A stretch of 8,139 nucleotides of DNA from an uncultured delta proteobacterium (GCA_903897985.1 CAIUDS010000294.1:1-8139); one strand, 5' to 3'. Shown: positions 1 through 7,168, counted from the first letter of the stretch. The notes: generated from the sequence alone by a model not told the origin. A program made the numbers and translations.

Positions 1-1826
1 CCGCGAATTCCGGTGGCCCAGATGACGGTTGAGAACCGGCCGAGGAATTCGGCGGAAGGGAGCGCGTCTTTGATTTCCAGCGTGTAAAATACCGCGCCGG
101 CATCTTTTAGCGGCGGTTCATAATATCTTTTCAAGCCCATGCCGTCGTCGTCCATCACCAGCAAAATCTCCGGCTTGCCGACTGCGAGATTGATCTTCTC
201 GATTTTCGAGAATTTTTCGGTCTTGCTGTTGAGCACGATTTCGACAGGAACCTCCTGGGCCTTGGGCCAGGATTCAGGAACTTTGAGCAGGAAACCGGGT
301 GACAATTCTATTTTTTCTCCCGGCCGGATAGGGTCTTTAGGGGTCAGCTCAATTTTTTCAACCGTCAAATCCGGGGTTTTGACATCAACCCAAATCTTCT
401 TGGCCTTGGCGCCTTGATTGGAAATGACCGGGACCAGCTCAAACTTTTCGCCGGGATCGAGGATGCCGTCATGGTTGCCGAGATCAACCACCTGGTAGTC
501 GAAAAGCCGAAGCGCGGGCACGAACGGGTCCAGGCTTTGGGGTTCGCCGAGCTTGAGCTTGAAAATGACGGCGTCATCCTGCAGCTTGATTCCGCTCATA
601 GCAATGCCGGTGAGTTCGCCGTCCCAGAGGCGGGTGTGGGCGCCGGCCAGATAGTTCGAGCCTTGGCCGGTTATATCGCTCCAATCCGTGACCCGGTTTG
701 CGCCCGGGAAAAAATCCGCGGCATCCCCTTCATTCTTTTTGGTCTCGAGCTGGTTCAAACCGTCGGCCTGCTCGACTGCGACCAGGTAATGATTGTCCGG
801 ACAATATCCAATGCACTGAAAGTCGTCCCGGGTCATGACCCGCTCGTCCACATGATAGATAACCAGGCCCTTTCCGAACAGGCCGGCGTCGCTGCCCAGG
901 GGCGAGCGGTTTTCGAGCAGGAAATATTCGCCGGGCCGGGAGGTGTTGAGGCGGAAGATTTCGCCGCCGGTCTCCGCGGGCTTGAGTTCGTATTTACCGG
1001 GCGCGGTCAACTCCCGCGGCTCGGACCAGCCGAGATAAGCGCGGGTCCAGGCTTCGGGCCAGAAGGCCTTGTCCCCTCCGAAAACTCCGTAACCCATCAG
1101 GCCGAACTTTCCAATCCCGACCGAGCCGTTGTCCCAATCGAACAAATCCGGGAGTCCGAATAAATGTCCGAGTTCGTGGCAGAGGATGGGAATGAAATTG
1201 AGTTCTCCGCCCGGCGCGCGCTCGCTCACCGTGAGATAGCGGTCAATTTTCACGCCATCCTTCAGGACCGGCCGCGTCCCGTCCGCGGACAAATAGCTCT
1301 CCCACGGCCAGAGCCGGGCCAGGTTATTGCCAATATGTCCGCCCGGCCCGGCAAACAGAACCACCAGGCTGTCAACCGCGCCGTCCCCGCTATTGTCATA
1401 GCGGGAAAAATCCAATCCGGCCTGGTCCGCGAGTTCGAGCGCTTCCACGACCAGCCCCGCCGCGTTCCTGGGATAGGTCCCGGGCTGATGGCCGAAATGA
1501 CTGTTCGCGTAATATTCTTCGGACTGCGCCGCCTCAAACCAGCCGAAGACCTCGCCGGTGAGTTCAACCTTCCCGCCGGAAACTTCCCAATAGTAATCCG
1601 CGACCGAGCCCGAGGGGATTTCGCCTCTCGAAAAAATCATCCGGTTGACTTCATCCTTCGAGGCCTTGGGCGCCAGGCCGGGGAAGCTGACCAGGATAAC
1701 GGCCAGCCGGATTTTGCCCCGGGCCGGCAGAAAGTCGTCCCCCATTTTGCGGTAGTCGGAGAAACTGAGAAGGATTAAGGCCGCAGCGATCAAAAGCGAG
1801 TTTGCGCGTAAGCTATTGCGCCTCAT
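1..1826 (-). CDS. M6-family (immune inhibitor A-like) secreted zinc metalloprotease, C-terminus beyond window
   Basis: The frame starts at ATG 1826 and stays open to the left edge, giving 608 codons with no stop. Residues 1-23 (basic RRNSLR, then a hydrophobic run) look like a signal peptide, so the protein should be exported. The M6 catalytic domain spans about 40-310. It starts with RLAVILVSFPG, followed by the family-typical VADYYWEVSGG stretch at 75-85 and the zinc motif HELGHLFGLPD at 217-227 (H217, E218, H221, D227). A Met-turn-like GKFGLMGYG follows at 239-247. D144, D148 and D152 in DNSGDGAVD resemble a calcium loop. Residues 450-460 (GNHDGILDPGE) open a CARDB-like beta-sandwich to about 548. 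From 552, PEILLVMDDDG begins another domain common in large secreted bacterial proteins. There is no obvious long propeptide. The first 14 nt overlap the end of the upstream glycosyltransferase gene and no Shine-Dalgarno is visible, so translation is probably coupled. Family assignment is firm; the substrate is unknown. Confidence 0.92.
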   Translation of the reverse strand, partial: MRRNSLRANSLLIAAALILLSFSDYRKMGDDFLPARGKIRLAVILVSFPGLAPKASKDEVNRMIFSRGEIPSGSVADYYWEVSGGKVELTGEVFGWFEAAQSEEYYANSHFGHQPGTYPRNAAGLVVEALELADQAGLDFSRYDNSGDGAVDSLVVLFAGPGGHIGNNLARLWPWESYLSADGTRPVLKDGVKIDRYLTVSERAPGGELNFIPILCHELGHLFGLPDLFDWDNGSVGIGKFGLMGYGVFGGDKAFWPEAWTRAYLGWSEPRELTAPGKYELKPAETGGEIFRLNTSRPGEYFLLENRSPLGSDAGLFGKGLVIYHVDERVMTRDDFQCIGYCPDNHYLVAVEQADGLNQLETKKNEGDAADFFPGANRVTDWSDITGQGSNYLAGAHTRLWDGELTGIAMSGIKLQDDAVIFKLKLGEPQSLDPFVPALRLFDYQVVDLGNHDGILDPGEKFELVPVISNQGAKAKKIWVDVKTPDLTVEKIELTPKDPIRPGEKIELSPGFLLKVPESWPKAQEVPVEIVLNSKTEKFSKIEKINLAVGKPEILLVMDDDGMGLKRYYEPPLKDAGAVFYTLEIKDALPSAEFLGRFSTVIWATGIR

Positions 1827-3435
1827 TGTTTATAGATAATATCATAGTTTGAGTAAAAGGGATTGCCCAGACCTTTTCCAGGCCAGAGCGCCCGGCCAGG
1901 GCCGGCTCAAGATATTCCGGGGTCATCAGGTTCACGCCGCCGATTTCCCGGTAGATTTCGTCGCGCAGAATGTAATTGACTCGGTTTTCCTGAAAATATG
2001 TCCAAAATTCCTTCGGGTCGGGCGTGGCCGGGAAAAAGGCCGCTCGCCGGTCCGCGATCAGGCTGACCAGGTGGGGCGAGACCGAGGCTACGACGGAGTC
2101 GCGCGGGGTATTTTGCCGAAGATAAAACAAGGCCCGGCAAAACCGGTTGCGCTCTTTGGTCAAGGGCGCCACCTCGAAATATTTGGACACCCGGTAGACG
2201 GCGGGAAAAACCTGATGCCGGGTCTGTTTCCAAATCTGAAAATCGCTCCGGCAAAAGCCGAGCAGGGCAACCGCCAGAAGGCCGTAGCAGAGCATATTGA
2301 CGCCGATGCGCAAGACGCTCCGGGGTTTGAACTTGCTGGAAATAAAATCGGCGCCCTGGATGATCCAGAAGATAATGATCCCGGTTATGGGAGACAGGAA
2401 CCGGGGATCCTGGAAGGGCCAGACCAGAATCAAGGCCAGATTGAGGATGCCGTAAAAGCCGAGGATGAGGCTTTTGCGAAAAGAAACGATCATGCCCGGC
2501 AGGGCGAAGATGAGCAGGAGCAAAAATATGTAAGAGTATTGAGCATTTGCGGGCTGGAGGATGATTGCCTTGAGATAGAAAATCAGATTATGGAAACACC
2601 TTTGCGCCATACCGGCGAGTCCGATCATGTGAGGTCCGGCCCAGAGCGGCGGCTGCAAATCGAGCATGCCTTGCTCGATGGAACCGGGTCGGGTGTCCGC
2701 GAGCAGGATCTGGAAATAGGTGAACTGGCCCGCGGTCCGGACCAGGGCGCACCGCAAAATCCACCACAGCGAAATCGCGGCGGAAGTGAGCAGGATCGCG
2801 AACCGCGGCCCCCAACTCCGGCGGGAGTGCGGGAGCAAGCGGTCCATGACCATGAACGCGGCCAGGGCCAGGACCAGGGTCAGCCCGGCGGAGCGCATGA
2901 GAAAGCAAAGCCCGATCAGGACGCCCAAACCGAGGGACTTGAAAACCGACAACTCCTTTGTTTCGGCCCCGGCCAGGAGAAAAAGCGCGAGATAGCTCAG
3001 GGCCAGATAGGGAAATTCCGAGGTGAGCTTCCGCATCAGGATGTAATTGAGCGGAAATAACAAGCTTATCACCATCACCGGCAGCGCTTTTTTCCAGTCG
3101 CCGGAGAGTTTCAAAAAAAGCAAATATCCGATGATGGTTGCGGCGATCAGACACAGGAAAACCAAGGTCTTGACCGCCAGAATGTTGAAGCCGAAAAAAT
3201 AATAGATGGGCGCGAGCAACACCGAAAATAGTGGTGGAATTTTCACATGGGGCAGCGGTTTTGCCAGGTAGAAATCGGAATAATTATGATAGACCGCCAA
3301 CGATTTGGCCATGAGCAGGTAGTGTGAACTCTCACCCTCAAAAATGTAGAAGCGGCGGTCAACCATGGCCAAATAGGCCGCCCACAGCGCGAGCAGAATG
3401 AGGGCAACCAATATATGTCTGATCTTGAGCTTCAA
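1813..3435 (-). CDS. GT-C fold (ArnT/PMT-like, GT39/GT83-type) integral membrane glycosyltransferase
   Basis: This 540-residue protein has roughly ten or more hydrophobic segments. The first, at about 7-24, is followed by a periplasmic-type loop FEGESSHYLLMAKSLA (32-47), which carries the acidic and His residues (E33, E35, H38) where GT-C enzymes place their catalytic acid. KIPPLFSVLLAP at 65-76 matches the conserved (H/K)xPPL loop of this superfamily, and PFQDPRFLSP in the second half matches its R(Y/F)xxP loop. The last 110 or so residues form a soluble domain with the usual 'tPrdsvV' and 'nYil' elements. Such enzymes move a sugar from a polyprenyl-phosphate donor to lipid, glycan or protein on the outer face of the inner membrane. 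The start is TTG at 3435: an in-frame TGA lies two codons upstream. A second TTG at residue 9 is an alternative. The gene lies 35 nt downstream of the predicted transcription start of a strong promoter. Donor and acceptor cannot be read from the sequence. Confidence 0.8.
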   Translation of the reverse strand: MKLKIRHILVALILLALWAAYLAMVDRRFYIFEGESSHYLLMAKSLAVYHNYSDFYLAKPLPHVKIPPLFSVLLAPIYYFFGFNILAVKTLVFLCLIAATIIGYLLFLKLSGDWKKALPVMVISLLFPLNYILMRKLTSEFPYLALSYLALFLLAGAETKELSVFKSLGLGVLIGLCFLMRSAGLTLVLALAAFMVMDRLLPHSRRSWGPRFAILLTSAAISLWWILRCALVRTAGQFTYFQILLADTRPGSIEQGMLDLQPPLWAGPHMIGLAGMAQRCFHNLIFYLKAIILQPANAQYSYIFLLLLIFALPGMIVSFRKSLILGFYGILNLALILVWPFQDPRFLSPITGIIIFWIIQGADFISSKFKPRSVLRIGVNMLCYGLLAVALLGFCRSDFQIWKQTRHQVFPAVYRVSKYFEVAPLTKERNRFCRALFYLRQNTPRDSVVASVSPHLVSLIADRRAAFFPATPDPKEFWTYFQENRVNYILRDEIYREIGGVNLMTPEYLEPALAGRSGLEKVWAIPFTQTMILSINNEAQ

Positions 3436-3543
3436 ACTTCAACCATCACATTCAAGCCAAGAGGCGCGCAAAGAAAATTCTATGCCCTTTCTTAGGCGTG
3501 TCAAGATTTAATCGGCGCGAAAAGCGGCAGCGCTGACCACGGG
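3436..3543. other. Intergenic region between two minus-strand transcription units
   Basis: These 108 nt separate the stop of the YdjM-like gene (3544) from the TTG start of the glycosyltransferase gene (3435). They hold the TTGACA/TAGAAT promoter. Just before the start codon they also hold an ATG-TGA pair (3451-3446) and an ATG at 3446 opening a four-codon frame (MVEV), whose TGA (3434-3432) overlaps the TTG. I saw GC-rich sequence after the YdjM-like stop but no hairpin followed by a T-run, so no intrinsic terminator is called. Confidence 0.6.
3477..3504 (-). promoter_or_regulatory. Strong sigma-70-type promoter for the glycosyltransferase-protease unit
   Basis: Read on the minus strand, a perfect -35 box TTGACA occupies 3504-3499. 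A near-consensus -10 box TAGAAT (5 of 6) occupies 3482-3477, with a 16 nt spacer. Transcription would begin near 3470, leaving a leader of about 35 nt before the TTG start at 3435. It sits in the only sizeable non-coding gap of the window (3436-3543), in the right orientation. This supports a new transcription unit here, separate from the upstream batD-to-ydjM-like operon. No operator or riboswitch fold was recognised in the gap. Confidence 0.65.
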
Positions 3544-4470
3544 TCAAAAGTAGCGGAATCTTTCGGAAACCAGATTTCCTTCCGGGCTGAATTCGGCTTC
3601 GGCCCGGAAACCCGGGGTGAACTGGCTGAAGCGGAGGTCGTGGACCAAAACCCGGTATCCGGATTCGTTCTCAAGGGCGCGCCAAAAAATGAAATCGCTG
3701 AAATTAGCGAGGGCGCGGATCAACGGACTCTTTTCCACGGCTTCCCCCAAGCGGGACGAAGTGTCGCTCTTGAAAAGGGAGACCGGTCCCGGGCCGGACA
3801 GGAATGAATACCTCATGCGATAGACGGTATGGCCATGTTTCATCAGGAGCAGCCAGGTGAATGGGAAAGCCAGGAACGGGCTGACAAAGATCCGAGCCGT
3901 TCCGGCCTGGGGCAGGATTTCGGAAAAACTCTTGCGGCCTTTTACCCGGGCGGCCATTTTCAGGAGCGCCAGAAAAACCAGGTATGCAAGAACCGCGGAT
4001 AGCGCGATCCGAGCCGGCTGGGGCCGAGCCAGCGGGATGATTTTTTCAAAAATGGCCGGGAGCAAAAGCAGGTCCGGCCAGGGATCCAGGAAGAACAGGA
4101 TCCCGAAGTTGTAGAAGCGCTTTTTGCCGGGGAACCAAAAGGGCAGACCGGGGACGGAGAGGAAATCGAGGAAGAAATGACTGAACAGGCCCATGACCAC
4201 GAACAGGTAAATCCTGGGATAACTTAGCTCGGGACTGAAAAGCCGGCCGAGCAGGACCAGGGGCAGACTGAGCACAAGCAGGCCGAGCAGGGAATGGGTC
4301 TCGCGCCGGTGATGGATGAAGTATTGGTTGAGTCCGCGCAGACGAAAAAGATGGTCCAGGTCCGGGGCGAGCGCGGCCACGATCATTATGGCCTGGGCCT
4401 CGCGGCTGCCCGGGATCAACTCCGCGCGAGCAAGCGCGCAACTGAACAAGACATGAGTGACGGGGTCCAT
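3544..4470 (-). CDS. YdjM/DUF457-family membrane-bound metal-dependent hydrolase
   Basis: The 308-residue protein starts MDPVTHVLFS and carries the complete histidine/aspartate pattern of the YdjM (LexA-regulated, inner-membrane metal-dependent hydrolase) family. The pattern comprises H6, APDLDH at 35-40 (D37, D39, H40), HHRRETHS at 53-60 and SHFFLD at 97-102 (H98, D102). Hydrophobic segments lie at about 62-77, 86-104, 122-142, 155-172 and 195-210. Residues after about 211 form a non-membrane tail of roughly 100 residues, ending in a charged beta-rich stretch that I do not recognise. The ATG at 4470 shares its A with the TAA of the IspH-UbiA gene (TAATG), a classic translational-coupling arrangement. 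The same frame stays open upstream within the IspH-UbiA gene, but the family signature begins exactly at this ATG. Family members are thought to hydrolyse phospholipid-like or phosphoester substrates, but function is poorly established. No LexA box was sought or claimed. Confidence 0.85.
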   Translation of the reverse strand: MDPVTHVLFSCALARAELIPGSREAQAIMIVAALAPDLDHLFRLRGLNQYFIHHRRETHSLLGLLVLSLPLVLLGRLFSPELSYPRIYLFVVMGLFSHFFLDFLSVPGLPFWFPGKKRFYNFGILFFLDPWPDLLLLPAIFEKIIPLARPQPARIALSAVLAYLVFLALLKMAARVKGRKSFSEILPQAGTARIFVSPFLAFPFTWLLLMKHGHTVYRMRYSFLSGPGPVSLFKSDTSSRLGEAVEKSPLIRALANFSDFIFWRALENESGYRVLVHDLRFSQFTPGFRAEAEFSPEGNLVSERFRYF

Positions 4471-6215
4471 TAAATGATTTTCAACCCCAGGCCGGCAATG
4501 CCGGCGAGGATAAAGCTGAAATCTATCAGGAGTTCGGCGCGCAGCCCCTGAATGATGGGCCGGCTGGTGAAGAAGGGCACGCACAGCCAGAGCCAGAAAA
4601 GTCCAAGCAGAAGCCCCAGCCCCGCGGGCGGAAACAGCCGGAGCCATAAGCTTGCGCTCAGGACCAGCACGGCCAGACCCATGATCAAGTGAACCAGAGC
4701 GCGGCTGCCCGCGGGCCCGAGCAGGGTGGGGACGGTCTCCTTGCCGGCCAGGCGATCGGCCTGAAGGTCCCGGAAATCCTGGACAATGCTGCGGGCAATG
4801 ACCATCAGGAAAATCAGGCCGAACATCAGCCAGGGCTTGAACTGGACATGCGCCTCGGGTTTGCCCGCGAGCGGGACCAGCACGATCATGACGGACCAGG
4901 CCAGGGCGCTGAAGAGGTCCTTCGAGCCCGGGATGTCCATCAGCGAGCGAAATTTGAAGATCGGTCCCTTTTGCCGGAAGCGCGCCTGATAAAGCAGGCC
5001 CAGGATGCAAAGGCCCGCGTAAAAAAGCAGGGCCCAGGGATTGGTCAGGGCCGCGAACACCCCGCCCAGGACCAGGCCGATCATGCTTAGAAGGAGCAGA
5101 GCTCTCCGGTGGCCGAGAAAAAATTTCCCCCGCGCCGGCTCGATTACGGCGAGGAGTTCGGGCTTGGCGAGCATGTTGAAGTTATGGATGGAGCCCAGGT
5201 AAAAAAAGGAAGCGAAGGCCGCGAACAAATTTATTTCGCCGGAAACCAGGATTCCCGCGAGTGCAGTGAGCAAAGCCCCACCCAGGCCGAGATAGATGTT
5301 AAGGATGCCGAGGTAGCGCAGCGCCTGGTAAAAAACCCGGAGCGGGAATCTCCGGTCCGCCAAACTCAACCGGTTCAATTCCTCATAAACCCGCCGGATC
5401 ATCCAATTGGGCGTGCTGGCGCCCGCGGTCAAGCCCACTTTCTTGGCGCCCAAAAGCGCGCTGAAATCCAGCTCGTCCTCGCTCTCAACCAGGCTAGCCA
5501 GCAAATCATAGGATTCCGCGATTTCCTTCAGCCGCCGTGTGTTGGCGCTCTGGCGGCCGCCCACGATCACCAAGGCGTCCACCTCCCGCGCCAACTCGCC
5601 AATCTCATTTTGCTTGCGCTCGGTGGAATCGCAGATGGTATTGACGATCTGCACCAGCTCCGGATCAAGTCCGCAATATCTTTTCCTCACCGCCTCCGCC
5701 ACCTGCTCGAACCGATTCTGGCTCTGGGTGGTCTGCGCCACCAGCACCACCCTGCCCGCCTCCGGCAGCGATTCCACTTCCTCCACCGACTGGATCACCG
5801 CGGATTTTTCCCCCGCGAACCCGAGAATGCCCTCGACTTCCGAGTGGCCGGGGTCGCCCAGGATGATGATGAGCGCGCCCTGCCCGGCATGTTTCTCCAC
5901 GATCCTATGTACATGCGCGACCCGCGGACAGGTCGCGTCAATTATGCGCAGACCCTTGGCCTCCAGTTGCCGCCGGAGCTCGGGACTGATCCCGTGCGAA
6001 CGGATCACCACCATGCCCCGGCTGATCTCATCCAGCGACTCGGCCGCCACCACTCCCCGCTGCCGGAACAACTCCACCACCTGGGGATTGTGGATCAACG
6101 GCCCGAGGGTCCAGATCGGCCCCCCCGGCTCGTCCACCAACTCCAGCACCATGTTCACCGCGCGCCGCACCCCCATGCAGAAGCCCGCGGTTTCAGCTAT
6201 GATGATTTTCTCCAA
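4470..6215 (-). CDS. ispH: 4-hydroxy-3-methylbut-2-enyl diphosphate reductase fused to a UbiA-type prenyltransferase
   Basis: This 581-residue fusion has two halves. Residues 1-285 are a full IspH, the last enzyme of the MEP pathway, which reduces HMBPP to IPP and DMAPP with a 4Fe-4S cluster. Cluster ligands C13 (GFCMGV), C96 (DATCP) and C195 (NTICDST) are present. So are H42 (LIHN), H124 and the catalytic E126 (GHSEVEG), T163 (QTTQ), N225 (QSANTRRL) and the end motif TAGASTPNW (263-271). Residues 295-581 form about nine hydrophobic segments of a UbiA-superfamily prenyltransferase. The second aspartate-rich motif DFRDLQADRLAGKET (D480, D483, D487) is clear; the first is degenerate (around 345-353). 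The start is TTG at 6215: an in-frame TAG ten nt upstream excludes longer forms and the next Met is M14, inside the cluster motif. A weak AGG lies 8 nt before TTG. The N-terminal half is assigned with near certainty. The UbiA half could make a prenylated quinone, heme or lipid; its acceptor is unknown. Confidence 0.95.
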   Translation of the reverse strand: MEKIIIAETAGFCMGVRRAVNMVLELVDEPGGPIWTLGPLIHNPQVVELFRQRGVVAAESLDEISRGMVVIRSHGISPELRRQLEAKGLRIIDATCPRVAHVHRIVEKHAGQGALIIILGDPGHSEVEGILGFAGEKSAVIQSVEEVESLPEAGRVVLVAQTTQSQNRFEQVAEAVRKRYCGLDPELVQIVNTICDSTERKQNEIGELAREVDALVIVGGRQSANTRRLKEIAESYDLLASLVESEDELDFSALLGAKKVGLTAGASTPNWMIRRVYEELNRLSLADRRFPLRVFYQALRYLGILNIYLGLGGALLTALAGILVSGEINLFAAFASFFYLGSIHNFNMLAKPELLAVIEPARGKFFLGHRRALLLLSMIGLVLGGVFAALTNPWALLFYAGLCILGLLYQARFRQKGPIFKFRSLMDIPGSKDLFSALAWSVMIVLVPLAGKPEAHVQFKPWLMFGLIFLMVIARSIVQDFRDLQADRLAGKETVPTLLGPAGSRALVHLIMGLAVLVLSASLWLRLFPPAGLGLLLGLFWLWLCVPFFTSRPIIQGLRAELLIDFSFILAGIAGLGLKII

Positions 6216-6236
6216 AAGGGATACCTATACCCAATA

Positions 6237-6265
6237 AGTATAATGCAATTCGGCTCGGGCGGGAA
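6237..6265 (-). promoter_or_regulatory. Possible weak internal promoter before the ispH-ubiA fusion gene
   Basis: In the 55 nt gap after galU, the minus strand reads TATACT (6242-6237, 5 of 6 to TATAAT). A poor -35 candidate, TTCCCG (6265-6260), lies 17 nt upstream. The leader to the TTG start would be about 15-20 nt. The -35 match is weak and the gap is AT-rich by chance relative to the coding flanks, so this may only be spacer. Confidence 0.22.
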
Positions 6266-6270
6266 TTCTC

Positions 6271-7152
6271 TCAAATCTTTTTCAGGTACTGCTTGAGCCA
6301 GTCCGAGAATCGGGCGCCCAGCTCCGGGTGTTTGAGCGCGTAATGGACGGTGGCCTGGAGGTATCCGAACTTGTCGCCCGCGTCGAAACGCTCGCCCGAG
6401 AAAATGCACCCGTACATCCGGCCTTTGCGCGCCAGGTTCGCGATCGCGTCGGTAATTTGAATCTCTCCGCCCACCCCCGGTTTGGTTTCCTCCAAGGCCT
6501 GGAAAATTTCCGGCGTGAACAGATAACGCGCCACGATCCCGAGGTCGCTGGGGGCGTCCGCAGGCCGAGGTTTTTCCACGCAGTCAAACATTTTTACCAC
6601 ATTGCCTTCCACCTGCTCGAACTTGACCATGCCGTACTTGTCAATCAGCTCGGGCGGGGTCTTCATCAGGGCCACCACCGAGCAGTCATATTTATGATAG
6701 ACATCAATCAACTGCTTGGCGCAGGGATAACCCGGGCTGTCCACCATGTCGTCCGGGAGCATGCCCAGGAACGGCTCGTCCCCCACCACCTGCTTGGCGC
6801 AATAAAAGGCGTGCCCGAGCCCGAGCGGCTCATGCTGGCGGACCGAAACGACCTCGATCATATTCCAGAGTTTTCGAGAGGCCTCGAGCAAATCTTTCTT
6901 GCCGCGCCGGTCCAGCAGGTCTTCCAGTTCATAGACCTTGTCAAAATGATCCTCCAGCGCGCTCTTACCACGCGCGGTCACCAGGATCACCTGCTCGACC
7001 CCGCTCTCCACCGCCTCTTCCACGATGTACTGGATGATCGGCTTATCCACCACCGTAATCATTTCCTTGGGAATGGACTTGCTGGCCGGAAGGAATCTGG
7101 TTCCCAGCCCCGCGGCCGGAAACACCGCTTTTCTGACTTTGTTTTTCACCAC
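6271..7152 (-). CDS. galU: UTP--glucose-1-phosphate uridylyltransferase
   Basis: GalU makes UDP-glucose from UTP and glucose 1-phosphate in the cytoplasm, supplying sugar for envelope glycans. The 293 residues match the usual bacterial length. The nucleotide-binding signature AAGLGTRFLPASKSIPKEM (13-31) is intact with K29. It is followed by HEPLGLGHA (107-115), the metal-site loop LPDDMVD (132-138), VEKP (192-195), GGEIQITDAI (228-237) and RFDAGDKFGYL (255-265). The start is GTG at 7152 or the adjacent GTG at 7149; both follow a strong AGGAAGG at 7161-7155, whose spacing fits the second GTG slightly better. The gene begins 16 nt after the batE stop and belongs to the same likely operon. Nothing odd is seen in the protein. 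Confidence 0.97.
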   Translation of the reverse strand: MVKNKVRKAVFPAAGLGTRFLPASKSIPKEMITVVDKPIIQYIVEEAVESGVEQVILVTARGKSALEDHFDKVYELEDLLDRRGKKDLLEASRKLWNMIEVVSVRQHEPLGLGHAFYCAKQVVGDEPFLGMLPDDMVDSPGYPCAKQLIDVYHKYDCSVVALMKTPPELIDKYGMVKFEQVEGNVVKMFDCVEKPRPADAPSDLGIVARYLFTPEIFQALEETKPGVGGEIQITDAIANLARKGRMYGCIFSGERFDAGDKFGYLQATVHYALKHPELGARFSDWLKQYLKKI

Positions 7153-7153
7153 G

Positions 7154-7163
7154 CCCTTCCTTT
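7154..7163 (-). promoter_or_regulatory. Shine-Dalgarno site of galU
   Basis: The minus strand carries AAAGGAAGGG immediately upstream of tandem GTG codons (7152 and 7149). This is the best ribosome binding site in the window and makes GTG the likely start despite the absence of an ATG. The GGAAGG core to GTG distance is very short for the 7152 codon and about 5 nt for the 7149 codon. Confidence 0.6.
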
Positions 7164-7168
7164 CTTGC

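Noticed and set aside
414..1778. Two consecutive long plus-strand open frames (414-1163 and 1164-1778), plus a shorter one at 139-417
   Set aside because: They lie antisense to the M6 protease, whose minus-strand frame is open throughout with an intact zinc motif. Their translations show no family signature.
1849..3060. Plus-strand open frame of 403 codons
   Set aside because: It is antisense to the glycosyltransferase. It is rich in Gln, Asp, Gly and Arg with no fold-like pattern, as expected for the opposite strand of hydrophobic GC-rich coding sequence.
3510..3543. GC-rich AGCGCT and CGCGAAAAGCG sequence after the YdjM-like stop as an intrinsic terminator
   Set aside because: Only three to four base pairs can form around the AAAA loop and there is no T-tract. 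Termination may be Rho-dependent or located elsewhere.
4471..5010. 180-codon upstream extension of the YdjM-like frame
   Set aside because: It reads through the UbiA domain in another frame and is Pro/Arg/Gly-rich. The family N-terminus MDPVTH starts at 4470 with a TAATG junction.
6245..6270. Inverted repeat GAATT/AATTC in the gap after galU as a terminator
   Set aside because: The stem is only five base pairs, the interior does not pair, and no T-run follows on the minus strand.
5109..6296. Plus-strand open frames of 395 and 232 codons across the IspH half
   Set aside because: They are the antisense of a gene with all IspH catalytic residues. They have no credible ribosome binding site or domain.
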